Assembly: GCF_001729785.1 (NCBI RefSeq)
Contig: NZ_CP017183.1
Location: forward strand, 4,154,001-4,218,000
Reading direction: 5' to 3'
Length of the DNA stretch: 64,000 nt
DNA from: Enterobacter hormaechei subsp. xiangfangensis
GTDB lineage: Bacteria; Pseudomonadota; Gammaproteobacteria; Enterobacterales; Enterobacteriaceae
The position numbers and the translations under genes were made by a program. The notes below the pieces were generated by a model that saw only the letters and a list, made by a program, of their open reading frames with translations, ran no database searches and was not told the DNA's origin. Below, in pieces: positions 10,270-18,403 of this stretch. Every line of letters begins with the position of its first letter. Within the stretch, counting starts at the first letter, position 1.

Positions 10270-11151
10270 ATGCCGTGGATCCAATTAAAACTGAACACAA
10301 CCGGCGCGAACGCCGAAGAACTGAGTGATGCGCTGATGGAGGCCGGTTCGGTCTCTATCACCTTCCAGGACACGCATGACACGCCGGTCTTTGAGCCGCT
10401 GCCAGGCGAAACGCGCCTGTGGGGTGATACGGACGTTATCGGCCTGTTCGATGCAGAAACCGATATGAAAGAGGTCGTGGCGATTCTGGAAAACCATCCG
10501 CTGCTGGGCGCGGGTTTCGCGCATAAAATTGAACAGCTGGAAGACAAAGACTGGGAACGCGAGTGGATGGACAACTTCCATCCGATGCAGTTTGGTCAGC
10601 GTCTGTGGATCTGCCCAAGCTGGCGTGAAGTGCCCGATGAAAACGCCGTCAACGTGATGCTGGATCCGGGTCTGGCGTTCGGCACCGGTACCCACCCGAC
10701 AACCTCCCTGTGCCTGCAATGGCTGGATGGCCTGGATCTGGAAGGCAAAACCGTGATCGACTTCGGTTGCGGATCCGGGATCCTTGCTATCGCAGCACTG
10801 AAACTGGGCGCGGCAAAAGCCATCGGGATCGACATCGATCCGCAGGCGATTCAGGCCAGCCGTGATAACGCCGAGCGTAATGGCGTTTCCGATCGCCTTG
10901 AACTGTATCTGCCCGATGCACAGCCAGAGGCGATGAAAGCCGATGTGGTGGTCGCGAATATCCTGGCTGGCCCATTACGCGAGCTGGCGCCGTTAATCAG
11001 CGTGCTGCCGGTTGAAGGCGGTCTGCTGGGCCTGTCCGGTATCCTTGCCAGCCAGGCAGACAGCGTCTGTGAAGCCTACGCCGATCTCTTTGCGCTCGAC
11101 CCGGTGGTCGAGAAAGAAGAGTGGTGTCGCATCACCGGTCATAAAAAATAA
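10270..11151 (+). CDS. prmA: Ribosomal protein L11 methyltransferase
   Basis: Class I SAM-dependent enzyme that trimethylates the N-terminus and two lysines of L11. It has 293 residues. An N-terminal substrate-recognition domain precedes the Rossmann core with DFGCGSG at 164-170 and [10 protein letters not shown], the usual N-[IL]-x-[AG] signature of N-methyltransferases. It is the end of the yhdT-panF-prmA run and is closed by an intrinsic terminator. Confidence 0.97.
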   Translation: MPWIQLKLNTTGANAEELSDALMEAGSVSITFQDTHDTPVFEPLPGETRLWGDTDVIGLFDAETDMKEVVAILENHPLLGAGFAHKIEQLEDKDWEREWMDNFHPMQFGQRLWICPSWREVPDENAVNVMLDPGLAFGTGTHPTTSLCLQWLDGLDLEGKTVIDFGCGSGILAIAALKLGAAKAIGIDIDPQAIQASRDNAERNGVSDRLELYLPDAQPEAMKADVVVANILAGPLRELAPLISVLPVEGGLLGLSGILASQADSVCEAYADLFALDPVVEKEEWCRITGHKK

Positions 11152-11157
11152 GCGTTT

Positions 11158-11185
11158 GGCGTGGTCGTCTGACCACGCCTTTTTC
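11158..11185 (+). terminator. Intrinsic terminator after prmA
   Basis: GGCGTGGTC (11158-11166), loop GTCT and GACCACGCC (11171-11179), followed by TTTTT. The hairpin separates prmA from the carbonic anhydrase gene. Confidence 0.92.
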
Positions 11186-11288
11186 CTTCGGTTTTTTCTC
11201 CCGCCTTCTTCCTTTCTTCGATAAAATAACCCCACAAATCACAATGTTAATTATTGATTTGGATAATAAAATTCACAGGAAGAATATG

Positions 11289-12029
11289 ATGAAACACATT
11301 TCAGGCAAGGCAGCGCTGCTGGCGCTGAGCATGATTTCGGCTACGGCTTACGCATCACACTGGAGCTATCAAGGAGAAGGCGCACCGGAACACTGGGGCG
11401 AACTGGACGAGGCGTACAAGACGTGTAAAAGCGGAATGTATCAGTCGCCGGTCAACATAGATAACACGGTCAAAGCCCACATCTCTCCGCTGGAAACGCA
11501 CTATATCGACGGCCCGGTCATTCTGACAAATAACGGCCATACTATCCAGGCGAGTGAAAATGCCGATACACGCGACAGCATCACGCTTGATAAACAGCGC
11601 TGGACGTTACAGCAGTTCCATTTCCATGCACCATCCGAAAACACGGTGCACGGTAAAAAATACGCAATGGAAATGCATCTGGTCCATAAAAACGCTGACG
11701 GCGAACTGACGGTCGTTGCCGTTATGTTCGATCAGGGCGCTGCAAACACTGAACTGGATAAACTCTGGGGCGTGATGCCGGGACAGGTTGACCAGAACGT
11801 CACGATTAAGCCAACCCTTGATATGAATAAATTACTGCCCGCGGATAAAACTTACTGGCGTTTTAGCGGCTCTCTGACCACCCCACCGTGTTCAGAAGGG
11901 GTAACGTGGCTGGTCCTCAAGCATCCGCTGACCGTCTCTGCTGAACAGCTGCAAAAATTTACTCACACTCTGCACCACGAAAACAGCCGCCCGGTTCAGC
12001 CGCTTCATGGCCGTCTGGTTGTTGAATAA
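11289..12029 (+). CDS. cah: Periplasmic alpha-class carbonic anhydrase
   Basis: Zinc enzyme for reversible CO2 hydration. It has 246 residues. A signal peptide ends at about residue 19 (TAYA before SHWSY). The alpha-class zinc histidines are visible in QFHFHAPSE and EMHLVHKN, and TTPPCSEGV is the other family hallmark. Of two adjacent ATGs I chose 11289, because AGGAAG at 11277-11282 is six bases from it. E. coli K-12 lacks this gene at this locus. It has its own upstream gap and no partner genes. Confidence 0.92.
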   Translation: MKHISGKAALLALSMISATAYASHWSYQGEGAPEHWGELDEAYKTCKSGMYQSPVNIDNTVKAHISPLETHYIDGPVILTNNGHTIQASENADTRDSITLDKQRWTLQQFHFHAPSENTVHGKKYAMEMHLVHKNADGELTVVAVMFDQGAANTELDKLWGVMPGQVDQNVTIKPTLDMNKLLPADKTYWRFSGSLTTPPCSEGVTWLVLKHPLTVSAEQLQKFTHTLHHENSRPVQPLHGRLVVE

Positions 12030-12089
12030 GTCGATTTTTTACGTTGATATCCTGTGCTGAAATGCGACGCAGATCGCAAAGAAGCGCCA

Positions 12090-12116
12090 TAATCTGCTGC
12101 TTATAGCAGCAGATTA
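12090..12116. repeat. Perfect 11-bp hairpin downstream of cah
   Basis: TAATCTGCTGC (12090-12100), loop TTATA and GCAGCAGATTA (12106-12116). Neither side has a T-tract, so it is not a typical intrinsic terminator. It may protect the 3' end of the cah message or act as a protein site. Confidence 0.7.
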
Positions 12117-12290
12117 TCCCGAACAATTGATCCATTTATTCAGAAATGATGAGAAGTTACGGGAAATTGTAAGCGCCCACAAAATGTTCATTTATTCATA
12201 ACACAATGATTTAAATAGCGAATAATCTTATCCCAAAAGAATGACTGGCGATTCCTTGATCTACAACAGAGGATTGTTCAAAGTTTGGCC

Positions 12291-12319
12291 TTTCATCTCG
12301 TGCAAAAAATGCGTAATAT
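12291..12319 (+). promoter_or_regulatory. dusB-fis promoter
   Basis: TTTCAT (12291-12296), 17 bases, then TAATAT (12314-12319), followed by a GC-rich discriminator ACGCCGCC. The core matches my recollection of the E. coli fis promoter, which is under stringent and growth-rate control through that discriminator and repressed by Fis itself. The E. coli promoter is known to start with CTP. Confidence 0.8.
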
Positions 12320-12358
12320 ACGCCGCCTTGCAGTCACAGTATGGTCATTTCTTAACTC

Positions 12359-13324
12359 ATGCGCATCGGACACCACCAGCTCAGAAATCGCCTGATCGCA
12401 GCCCCAATGGCAGGTATTACCGACCGGCCGTTCAGGACGCTGTGCTACGAGATGGGAGCAGGATTAACCGTTTCCGAGATGATGTCGTCTAACCCGCAGG
12501 TTTGGGAAAGCGACAAGTCCCGCCTTCGGATGGTGCACGTGGATGAACCAGGTATCCGCACCGTGCAAATTGCCGGAAGCGTGCCTGAAGAAATGGCAGA
12601 TGCCGCGCGTATTAACGTGGAAAGTGGCGCCCAGATTATTGATATCAATATGGGTTGCCCGGCCAAAAAGGTGAATCGCAAGCTTGCAGGTTCAGCCCTT
12701 CTGCAATACCCCGACCAGGTGAAGTCAATCCTGACGGCGGTTGTCAGCGCAGTGGACGTTCCTGTTACGTTGAAGATTCGCACGGGTTGGTCGCCGGAAC
12801 ACCGTAACTGCGTAGAGATTGCCCAACTGGCCGAAGACTGTGGCATTCAGGCCCTGACCATTCATGGACGCACTCGCGCCTGTTTGTTCAACGGTGAAGC
12901 TGAATACGACAGCATTCGGGCAGTTAAGCAGAAAGTTTCCATTCCGGTTATCGCGAATGGCGACATTACTGACCCGCTTAAAGCCAGAGCTGTGCTCGAC
13001 TATACGGGAGCTGATGCTCTGATGATAGGACGTGCCGCTCAGGGAAGACCCTGGATCTTTCGGGAAATCCAGCATTATCTGGACACTGGGGAGCTGCTTG
13101 CCCCGCTGCCTCTGGCAGAGGTCAAGCGCTTGCTTTGTTCGCATGTTCGGGAATTGCATGACCACTACGGCCAGGCAAAAGGGTACCGAATTGCGCGTAA
13201 ACACGTCTCCTGGTATCTCCAGGAGCACGCTCCAAATGACCAGTTTCGGCGCACATTCAACGCCATTGAGGATGCCAGCGAACAGCTGGAGGCGTTGGAG
13301 GCATACTTCGAAAATCTTGCGTAA
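12359..13324 (+). CDS. dusB: tRNA-dihydrouridine synthase B
   Basis: FMN- and NADPH-dependent enzyme that reduces U17 in the D-loop of tRNAs. It has 321 residues. The TIM-barrel flavin domain shows the catalytic Cys100 in [14 protein letters not shown], and the C-terminal helical tRNA-binding domain follows from about residue 245. It is the first gene of the dusB-fis operon, and in E. coli its translation is needed for good fis translation. The gap to fis is 23 bases. Confidence 0.97.
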   Translation: MRIGHHQLRNRLIAAPMAGITDRPFRTLCYEMGAGLTVSEMMSSNPQVWESDKSRLRMVHVDEPGIRTVQIAGSVPEEMADAARINVESGAQIIDINMGCPAKKVNRKLAGSALLQYPDQVKSILTAVVSAVDVPVTLKIRTGWSPEHRNCVEIAQLAEDCGIQALTIHGRTRACLFNGEAEYDSIRAVKQKVSIPVIANGDITDPLKARAVLDYTGADALMIGRAAQGRPWIFREIQHYLDTGELLAPLPLAEVKRLLCSHVRELHDHYGQAKGYRIARKHVSWYLQEHAPNDQFRRTFNAIEDASEQLEALEAYFENLA

Positions 13325-13347
13325 TGAAATAAAGAGCTGACAGAACT

Positions 13348-13644
13348 ATGTTCGAACAACGCGTAAATTCTGACGTACTGACCGTTTCTACCGTTAACTC
13401 TCAGGATCAGGTGACTCAAAAGCCCCTGCGTGACTCGGTTAAACAGGCACTGAAGAACTATTTTGCTCAACTGAACGGTCAGGATGTTAATGACCTGTAT
13501 GAGCTGGTACTGGCTGAAGTTGAACAGCCACTGTTGGACATGGTGATGCAATACACCCGTGGTAATCAAACCCGCGCTGCCCTGATGATGGGCATCAACC
13601 GTGGTACCCTGCGTAAGAAACTGAAAAAATACGGCATGAACTAA
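13348..13644 (+). CDS. fis: Nucleoid protein and rRNA activator Fis
   Basis: Homodimeric DNA-bending protein that activates rRNA promoters such as the one in this window and shapes the nucleoid in early exponential growth. It has 98 residues, and by eye I see no difference from E. coli Fis. The N-terminal beta-hairpin arms (about 11-26) act in Hin/Gin recombination, and the C-terminal helix-turn-helix is [20 protein letters not shown]. It is co-transcribed with dusB and closed by a terminator. Confidence 0.99.
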
Positions 13645-13669
13645 TTTCGATTAGCTAACTGCTTGTTTA

Positions 13670-13706
13670 AAAAGGCGCTCTTCGGCATGGGGAAGCGCCT
13701 TTTTTA
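13670..13706 (+). terminator. Intrinsic terminator after fis
   Basis: AAAAGGCGCT and AGCGCCTTTT arms around a CTTCGGCATGGGGA loop, followed by TT. It lies 25 bases after the fis stop. Confidence 0.9.
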
Positions 13707-13822
13707 TCGTTCGGGCGGGCAACCGTCAACGCTTTGTAAACCTTCCCTTTCCCCACTTTTCAACGCCCGCTTTTCGTGTATATTTCCACCAACTTACAGG
13801 CTCTCTTTTCGCGGAATGACAC

Positions 13823-13987
13823 ATGATTCGTAAATACTGGTGGCTGGTCGTTTTTGCTGTCTCTGTTTTCATTTTCGATGCGCTGCTGATGCAGTGGATT
13901 GAACTGATGAGCACTGAAACCGATAAATGTCGCAATATGAATTCCGTGAACCCGCTTAAACTGGTCAACTGCTCAGAGCTGGACTAA
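13823..13987 (+). CDS. yhdU: YhdU, small membrane protein
   Basis: A 54-residue protein beginning MIRKYWWLVVFAVSVF. One hydrophobic segment (residues 5-24) is followed by a short acidic and polar part with two cysteines. The sequence is clearly that of E. coli YhdU (59 residues), and it ends five residues earlier. Its function is unknown. It lies between fis and a c-di-GMP enzyme with its own gap on both sides, so it is probably monocistronic. Confidence 0.85.
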   Translation: MIRKYWWLVVFAVSVFIFDALLMQWIELMSTETDKCRNMNSVNPLKLVNCSELD

Positions 13988-14127
13988 CCGCTTCCATCCT
14001 GTATAAAACCCTGTTAACACCCAATAAAAACAGGGGCTTAAATCACTTTTCGTCATTTCCTGACGATGATAATGTCTGTCCCCTTTCCAACCGCTCTTGC
14101 TTAACGTCTCACACGAGTGAACAGACC

Positions 14128-16212
14128 ATGCTGGTTAGCCAATACAACCAAATCCTCGTAGTCATCTCCTTTGTTGTTGCCATTCTTGCCGCCTATACCG
14201 CACTGAATATGGCTGCGCGCGTTGCCGGAAGCCAGGGCGTCGCTGCACGCGTCTGGCTGGCAGGTGGCGGTGTTTCGATGGGGATTGGCGTGTGGGCGAT
14301 GCATTTCATCGGTATGCTGGCGATGGATCTTTCCATGAGCATGAGTTACAACGCGGCCCTGACCTTGCTTTCGATGGTTATCGCCATTAGCTCGTCAATG
14401 TTTGCCCTGTGGCTCGTTAGCGGCGAGCAGCTACGTTTGCGCCGGCTGCTGCCTGGCGCCGTCGTGATGGGAACGGGCATTGTTGCCATGCACTACACCG
14501 GTATGGCTGCCCTGGAGGTCACACCGGGTATTGTCTGGGATAAAACGTGGGTGGCTATCTCTGTGGTCATAGCCCTTGCCGCTTCACTGGCCGCTCTTTG
14601 GCTGACGTTCCGTTTACGTCAGGAAGCCGCACGAATGGCGTTGATGCGGCTGGGGGCGGCGATCACCATGGGCATCGCTATCGCTGGCATGCATTACGCT
14701 GGCATGGAAGCAGCACAATTTCCGATGTCGACGATGGTCCACCATCATGGCATTAACGGGAGCTGGCTGGCGATATTGGTTAGCGTGGTCGCGCTCGCTA
14801 TTCTGGGGATTACGCTGCTGGTGTCGATGTTCGATGCCCGCCTTCAGGCTCGTACCTCGCTGCTGGCCTCATCACTGGCAGAAGCTAATCGTGAACTCGC
14901 ACAGCTGGCGTTGCATGATACGCTGACGCGATTACCCAATCGTATTCTGCTTGAGGATCGCCTCGATCAGGCCATTAGCAAGGCCGATCGCGAAGGAAGC
15001 CCTTTCGCGCTGATGTTTATGGATCTTGACGGCTTTAAAACCGTCAACGATGCCTATGGTCATGATGTCGGTGACAAGCTTCTGGTAGCGGTGACTCAGC
15101 GTTTGCTGTTGCAGTTGAAAGGTCAGTACACGCTGGCGCGTATCGGTGGGGATGAATTCGTGCTGCTGGCCGAAACCGCCACCCCGGATGATGCTGCCTC
15201 ACTGGCAAATTCACTGGTGCGCGTCATTGATAGCCCGTTCCATCTCGATCCTTACGAACTGATGGTCACCCTGAGCATTGGCATTGCGCTCTATCCACAC
15301 GATGGCAAAACCGATCGTGAACTAATGTTTAACGCTGATGCTGCGATGTACCACACGAAACATATGGGTCGCAACGGCTATCACTTCTTCCAGCCGTCAA
15401 TGAATACGCTGGCGCAGACGCATCTACAGCTGATGAATGATCTGTGGCAGGCCATCGACCGTGATGAGTTACGCCTGCTTTATCAACCTAAATTCCACGC
15501 CCCTGCCGGGCCGGTCATCGGGTTCGAAGCGCTGTTACGCTGGCAGCATCCCAAACAGGGATTACTCTCCCCCGACCTGTTTCTACCGCTGGCAGAGAAA
15601 ACAGGGCTGATTATTCCGATTGGAAACTGGGTAATCGACGAGGCCTGCCGCCAGCTGCGTGAATGGCATCTTCAGGGCCACACGGACTGGTCAATGGCGG
15701 TGAATCTTTCTACGTTGCAGTTCGAACAGCCGTCGCTGGTTAAAACGGTTCTCGATTGTCTGACGCGCCATAGAGTGCCGCCCGGCATGTTGATCCTGGA
15801 GGTGACTGAAACCACGGCAATGAGCAATCCGGACGAAAGCGTACGCGTCCTGACAGCGCTGACGGATGCGGGAGTAAAAGCCTCAATAGACGATTTTGGT
15901 ACAGGTTACTCAAGCCTTCTCTATCTTAAGCGGCTTCCCGCCTGCGAGTTGAAAATCGATCGCGCTTTTGTGAAAGAGTTAAGTGGAGAGAGCGAAGATG
16001 CGACAATTGTCTCGGCGATTGTCGCCCTGGCAAAAACGCTGAATCTGAAGGTCGTGGCGGAAGGGGTCGAAACCGCAGCGCAGCAGACCTTCCTGACAGA
16101 ACTGGGATGCAATACGCTACAGGGTTATCTGCTGGGCAAACCAATTACCGCGCAAGCTATTATGGAACAGTGCCAGCACGGGGAGATGTCGCCACCCCGG
16201 GCGCAGTCATAA
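14128..16212 (+). CDS. MHYT-GGDEF-EAL c-di-GMP turnover protein
   Basis: A membrane-sensor protein of 694 residues. The N-terminal MHYT domain has about seven hydrophobic helices and three signatures, MHFIG, MHYTG and MHYAG, proposed to bind a metal and sense a diatomic gas. A GGDEF domain follows with intact GGDEF at 340-344 and no RxxD inhibitory site just before it. An EAL domain follows with EAL at 467-469, DDFGTGYSS from 588 and EGVE near the end. Both catalytic cores look complete, so it could make and break c-di-GMP; which dominates is unknown. E. coli K-12 has no such gene here. Its stop overlaps the envR stop by 6 bases, tail to tail. Confidence 0.9.
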   Translation: MLVSQYNQILVVISFVVAILAAYTALNMAARVAGSQGVAARVWLAGGGVSMGIGVWAMHFIGMLAMDLSMSMSYNAALTLLSMVIAISSSMFALWLVSGEQLRLRRLLPGAVVMGTGIVAMHYTGMAALEVTPGIVWDKTWVAISVVIALAASLAALWLTFRLRQEAARMALMRLGAAITMGIAIAGMHYAGMEAAQFPMSTMVHHHGINGSWLAILVSVVALAILGITLLVSMFDARLQARTSLLASSLAEANRELAQLALHDTLTRLPNRILLEDRLDQAISKADREGSPFALMFMDLDGFKTVNDAYGHDVGDKLLVAVTQRLLLQLKGQYTLARIGGDEFVLLAETATPDDAASLANSLVRVIDSPFHLDPYELMVTLSIGIALYPHDGKTDRELMFNADAAMYHTKHMGRNGYHFFQPSMNTLAQTHLQLMNDLWQAIDRDELRLLYQPKFHAPAGPVIGFEALLRWQHPKQGLLSPDLFLPLAEKTGLIIPIGNWVIDEACRQLREWHLQGHTDWSMAVNLSTLQFEQPSLVKTVLDCLTRHRVPPGMLILEVTETTAMSNPDESVRVLTALTDAGVKASIDDFGTGYSSLLYLKRLPACELKIDRAFVKELSGESEDATIVSAIVALAKTLNLKVVAEGVETAAQQTFLTELGCNTLQGYLLGKPITAQAIMEQCQHGEMSPPRAQS

Positions 16213-16854
16213 GGCTGTATCGTAAACCACTGGCGCCACTCGGGTGATATTTAGTGTCGCCAGAATATTATCCACCAGCGCCGGCGCTTGTTTGTACAGA
16301 TTAAAACTGGTGTTATCCATTAACCAGTTTTTAATGACTCCGCTAAAAAACGCATGGAAAACAATCAGCGCCAGTTCAATATTAGTTTGCGAAGAGATAA
16401 TGTTATGAGCAATGCATCGCTTAAGCGTCTTGCGAAGATAATCATCGTTTAAACCGATCCGCTTGCGTATTTCACATTCTGAAATCACATCGTCATGAAA
16501 TTCACACTTATGATACAGAATTTGTAAAAGCGCATACTGTCGGGGTTCGCTCGCAATATATTGCAGCGCAACAATAAATTGTTCACGAAGCATTAACAAA
16601 GGGTCGTCATTTTCGGAAAGCATTAGCCTGTCACGAATGATTTCACGCAGCGGCAATTGCTGTTCCCATATTGCGTTAAATATTTCCGCTTTACTCGAGA
16701 AATGCCAGTAAACCGCCCCGCGAGTGAGTTGAGCTGCATCGGCAATGTCGGTAAGCGTGGTGCTGGCCACACCACGCGTCGCGAATAGCCTGATAGCGGC
16801 TTCAATCAGCTGCTGGCGGGTCTTTTGAGCCTCTTCTTTCTTTTTGCGCGCCAT
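16207..16854 (-). CDS. envR: TetR-family repressor EnvR (AcrS)
   Basis: Repressor of the AcrR subgroup, 215 residues. The N-terminal helix-turn-helix is TTLTDIADAAQLTRGAVYWHF split over about residues 31-51, and the ligand-binding core includes LLQILYHKCEF, typical of AcrR and AcrS. In E. coli AcrS represses acrAB and is linked to acrEF. Here it is divergent from acrE across a 398-base AT-rich gap. The C-terminal half is diverged from E. coli AcrS. It lacks a terminator before the convergent c-di-GMP gene. Confidence 0.9.
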   Translation of the reverse strand: MARKKKEEAQKTRQQLIEAAIRLFATRGVASTTLTDIADAAQLTRGAVYWHFSSKAEIFNAIWEQQLPLREIIRDRLMLSENDDPLLMLREQFIVALQYIASEPRQYALLQILYHKCEFHDDVISECEIRKRIGLNDDYLRKTLKRCIAHNIISSQTNIELALIVFHAFFSGVIKNWLMDNTSFNLYKQAPALVDNILATLNITRVAPVVYDTAL

Positions 16855-17252
16855 TACCTGCTACTCGTTACTTACAAGATTGATACGTTATCAAAGGATA
16901 TTGCCGTGGTCGTGTCAGACAAAGTATTAACCAAAATCCGTGTTAGTTTTGCACAAAAAAAGTCAATTCGTTTAATTTATAAACCTCGTGAATAAATTGA
17001 ATATATTAAATACATAAAACATATGTATAGCTTTCACCAAAAAGCATTTCGTTGATTATCCTGACAGAAATAGAGTGTCGAATGCACTGGGTCAGATTCC
17101 GATTTTTACTTTTTAAAAGCTCCATCAGCACTTATAAATTAAAAAACATTAAATACCCTCATTATTATACGCAGCTACATTTCTTTTTTTGCCTCACACC
17201 CTTTCACCGATTCATGACAAATATCGGTTCAGGGGTAGTTTAAGGAACAGTA
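16855..17252. other. envR-acrE divergent control region
   Basis: A 398-base, markedly AT-rich gap between divergent genes. It must hold both promoters, but many TA-rich hexamers make assignment unsafe. The only strong symmetric element is the palindrome at 17010-17028. High AT content suggests H-NS silencing, which is known for acrEF in E. coli; that is inference here. A short open frame at 17052-17243 has no ribosome site and is not called. Confidence 0.6.
17010..17028. promoter_or_regulatory. Candidate EnvR/AcrR-type operator
   Basis: ATACATA (17010-17016), spacer AAACA and TATGTAT (17022-17028) form a perfect 7-bp inverted repeat. The half-sites resemble the TACATA/TGTATG arms of the known E. 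coli acrAB operator for AcrR. It lies 156 bases before envR and 224 bases before acrE. Confidence 0.5.
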
Positions 17253-18392
17253 ATGACGAATCACTTCAGATGCTTACCCTTATCCGGTTTCATTGTCTGT
17301 GCCGCGCTGCTTACCGGATGCGATGGGCAAGAAAACCCACAGCAACATGCGCAAGCTCCTCAGGTCAGTGTTCATATTGTTAAAAGCGCGCCACTGGCCG
17401 TAAAGACAGAATTGCCTGGCAGAACTGACGCGTATCGTGTTGCGGAGGTTCGTCCCCAGGTAAGTGGTATCATTCTGCACCGTAATTTTACCGAAGGCAG
17501 CGACGTCAAAGCGGGTGAATCCCTTTATCAGATCGATCCGGCCACGTATCAGGCAGCCTACGACAATGCGAAAGGTGAACTGGTAAAAGCACAGGCGGCG
17601 GCCAATATCGCTCATCTGACGGTGAAACGTTACGTTCCGCTGGTCGGTACGCAATATGTGAGCAAGCAGGAGTACGATCAGGCGGTGGCAACCGCCCAGC
17701 AGGCGGATGCGAGCGTCGTTGCCGCGAAGGCTGGCGTTGAAAGCGCGCGGATCAACCTGGCTTATACCAAAGTCACATCCCCAATCAACGGGCGTATAGG
17801 TAAATCCAGCGTCACCGAAGGGGCGTTGGTTACTAATGGTCAGTCGACTGCACTGGCGACGGTTCAGCAGCTCGATCCCATTTATGTCGATGTGACGCAA
17901 TCCAGCAGCGATTTTATGCGTCTGAAGCAGCAGACGAGCCTGCAAAAGGGAGACACCAGCAGCGTCGAGTTGCTGATGGAAAATGGCCAGCCTTATCCAC
18001 TGAAAGGAACGCTCCAGTTCTCTGATGTCACGGTAGATGAAAGTACCGGCTCAATCACCCTTCGCGCCCTCTTCCCTAACCCTCAGCATATGCTGTTACC
18101 GGGTATGTTTGTCCGTGCACGCATTGACGAAGGTACACAGCCTGATGCCATTCTTGTTCCCCAGCAGGGGGTAACCCGTACACCGCGCGGGGATGCCACT
18201 GTGCTTGTGGTAAACGATAAAAACCAGGTGGAATCGCGCACTGTCGTTGCACCGCAGGCGATTGGCGATCGCTGGCTGATCACGGAAGGCCTGAAAAACG
18301 GCGACCGCGTCATTATCAGCGGCCTGCAAAAAGTTCGCCCTGGCGTTACCGTCGTGGCTATTCCTGATACCGCCGCGACTCCAGCCAGTTAA
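17253..18392 (+). CDS. acrE: RND efflux periplasmic adaptor AcrE
   Basis: Membrane-fusion lipoprotein that links the AcrF pump to an outer-membrane channel such as TolC. It has 379 residues. The lipobox LLTGC puts the acylated cysteine at position 23. Lipoyl, alpha-hairpin (about 95-170) and beta-barrel domains follow in the AcrA order, with [16 protein letters not shown] at the second lipoyl half. AAGGA precedes the ATG. It is the first gene of acrEF, and acrF follows 11 bases after its stop. Confidence 0.95.
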   Translation: MTNHFRCLPLSGFIVCAALLTGCDGQENPQQHAQAPQVSVHIVKSAPLAVKTELPGRTDAYRVAEVRPQVSGIILHRNFTEGSDVKAGESLYQIDPATYQAAYDNAKGELVKAQAAANIAHLTVKRYVPLVGTQYVSKQEYDQAVATAQQADASVVAAKAGVESARINLAYTKVTSPINGRIGKSSVTEGALVTNGQSTALATVQQLDPIYVDVTQSSSDFMRLKQQTSLQKGDTSSVELLMENGQPYPLKGTLQFSDVTVDESTGSITLRALFPNPQHMLLPGMFVRARIDEGTQPDAILVPQQGVTRTPRGDATVLVVNDKNQVESRTVVAPQAIGDRWLITEGLKNGDRVIISGLQKVRPGVTVVAIPDTAATPAS

Positions 18393-18403
18393 GGAATAAC
18401 GAC

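Larger units (their letters stand above)
12030..12358 (+). other. cah-dusB intergenic region
   Basis: A 329-base gap. It holds a perfect 11-bp hairpin (12090-12116), AT-rich DNA around 12120-12250, and the dusB-fis promoter near its right end. I see no gene in it; a short open frame from 12241 crosses the promoter and has no ribosome site. Confidence 0.7.

Noticed and set aside
17052..17243. Small open frame of 63 codons between envR and acrE
   Set aside because: It has no ribosome site, is in a very AT-rich control region and resembles no family I know.
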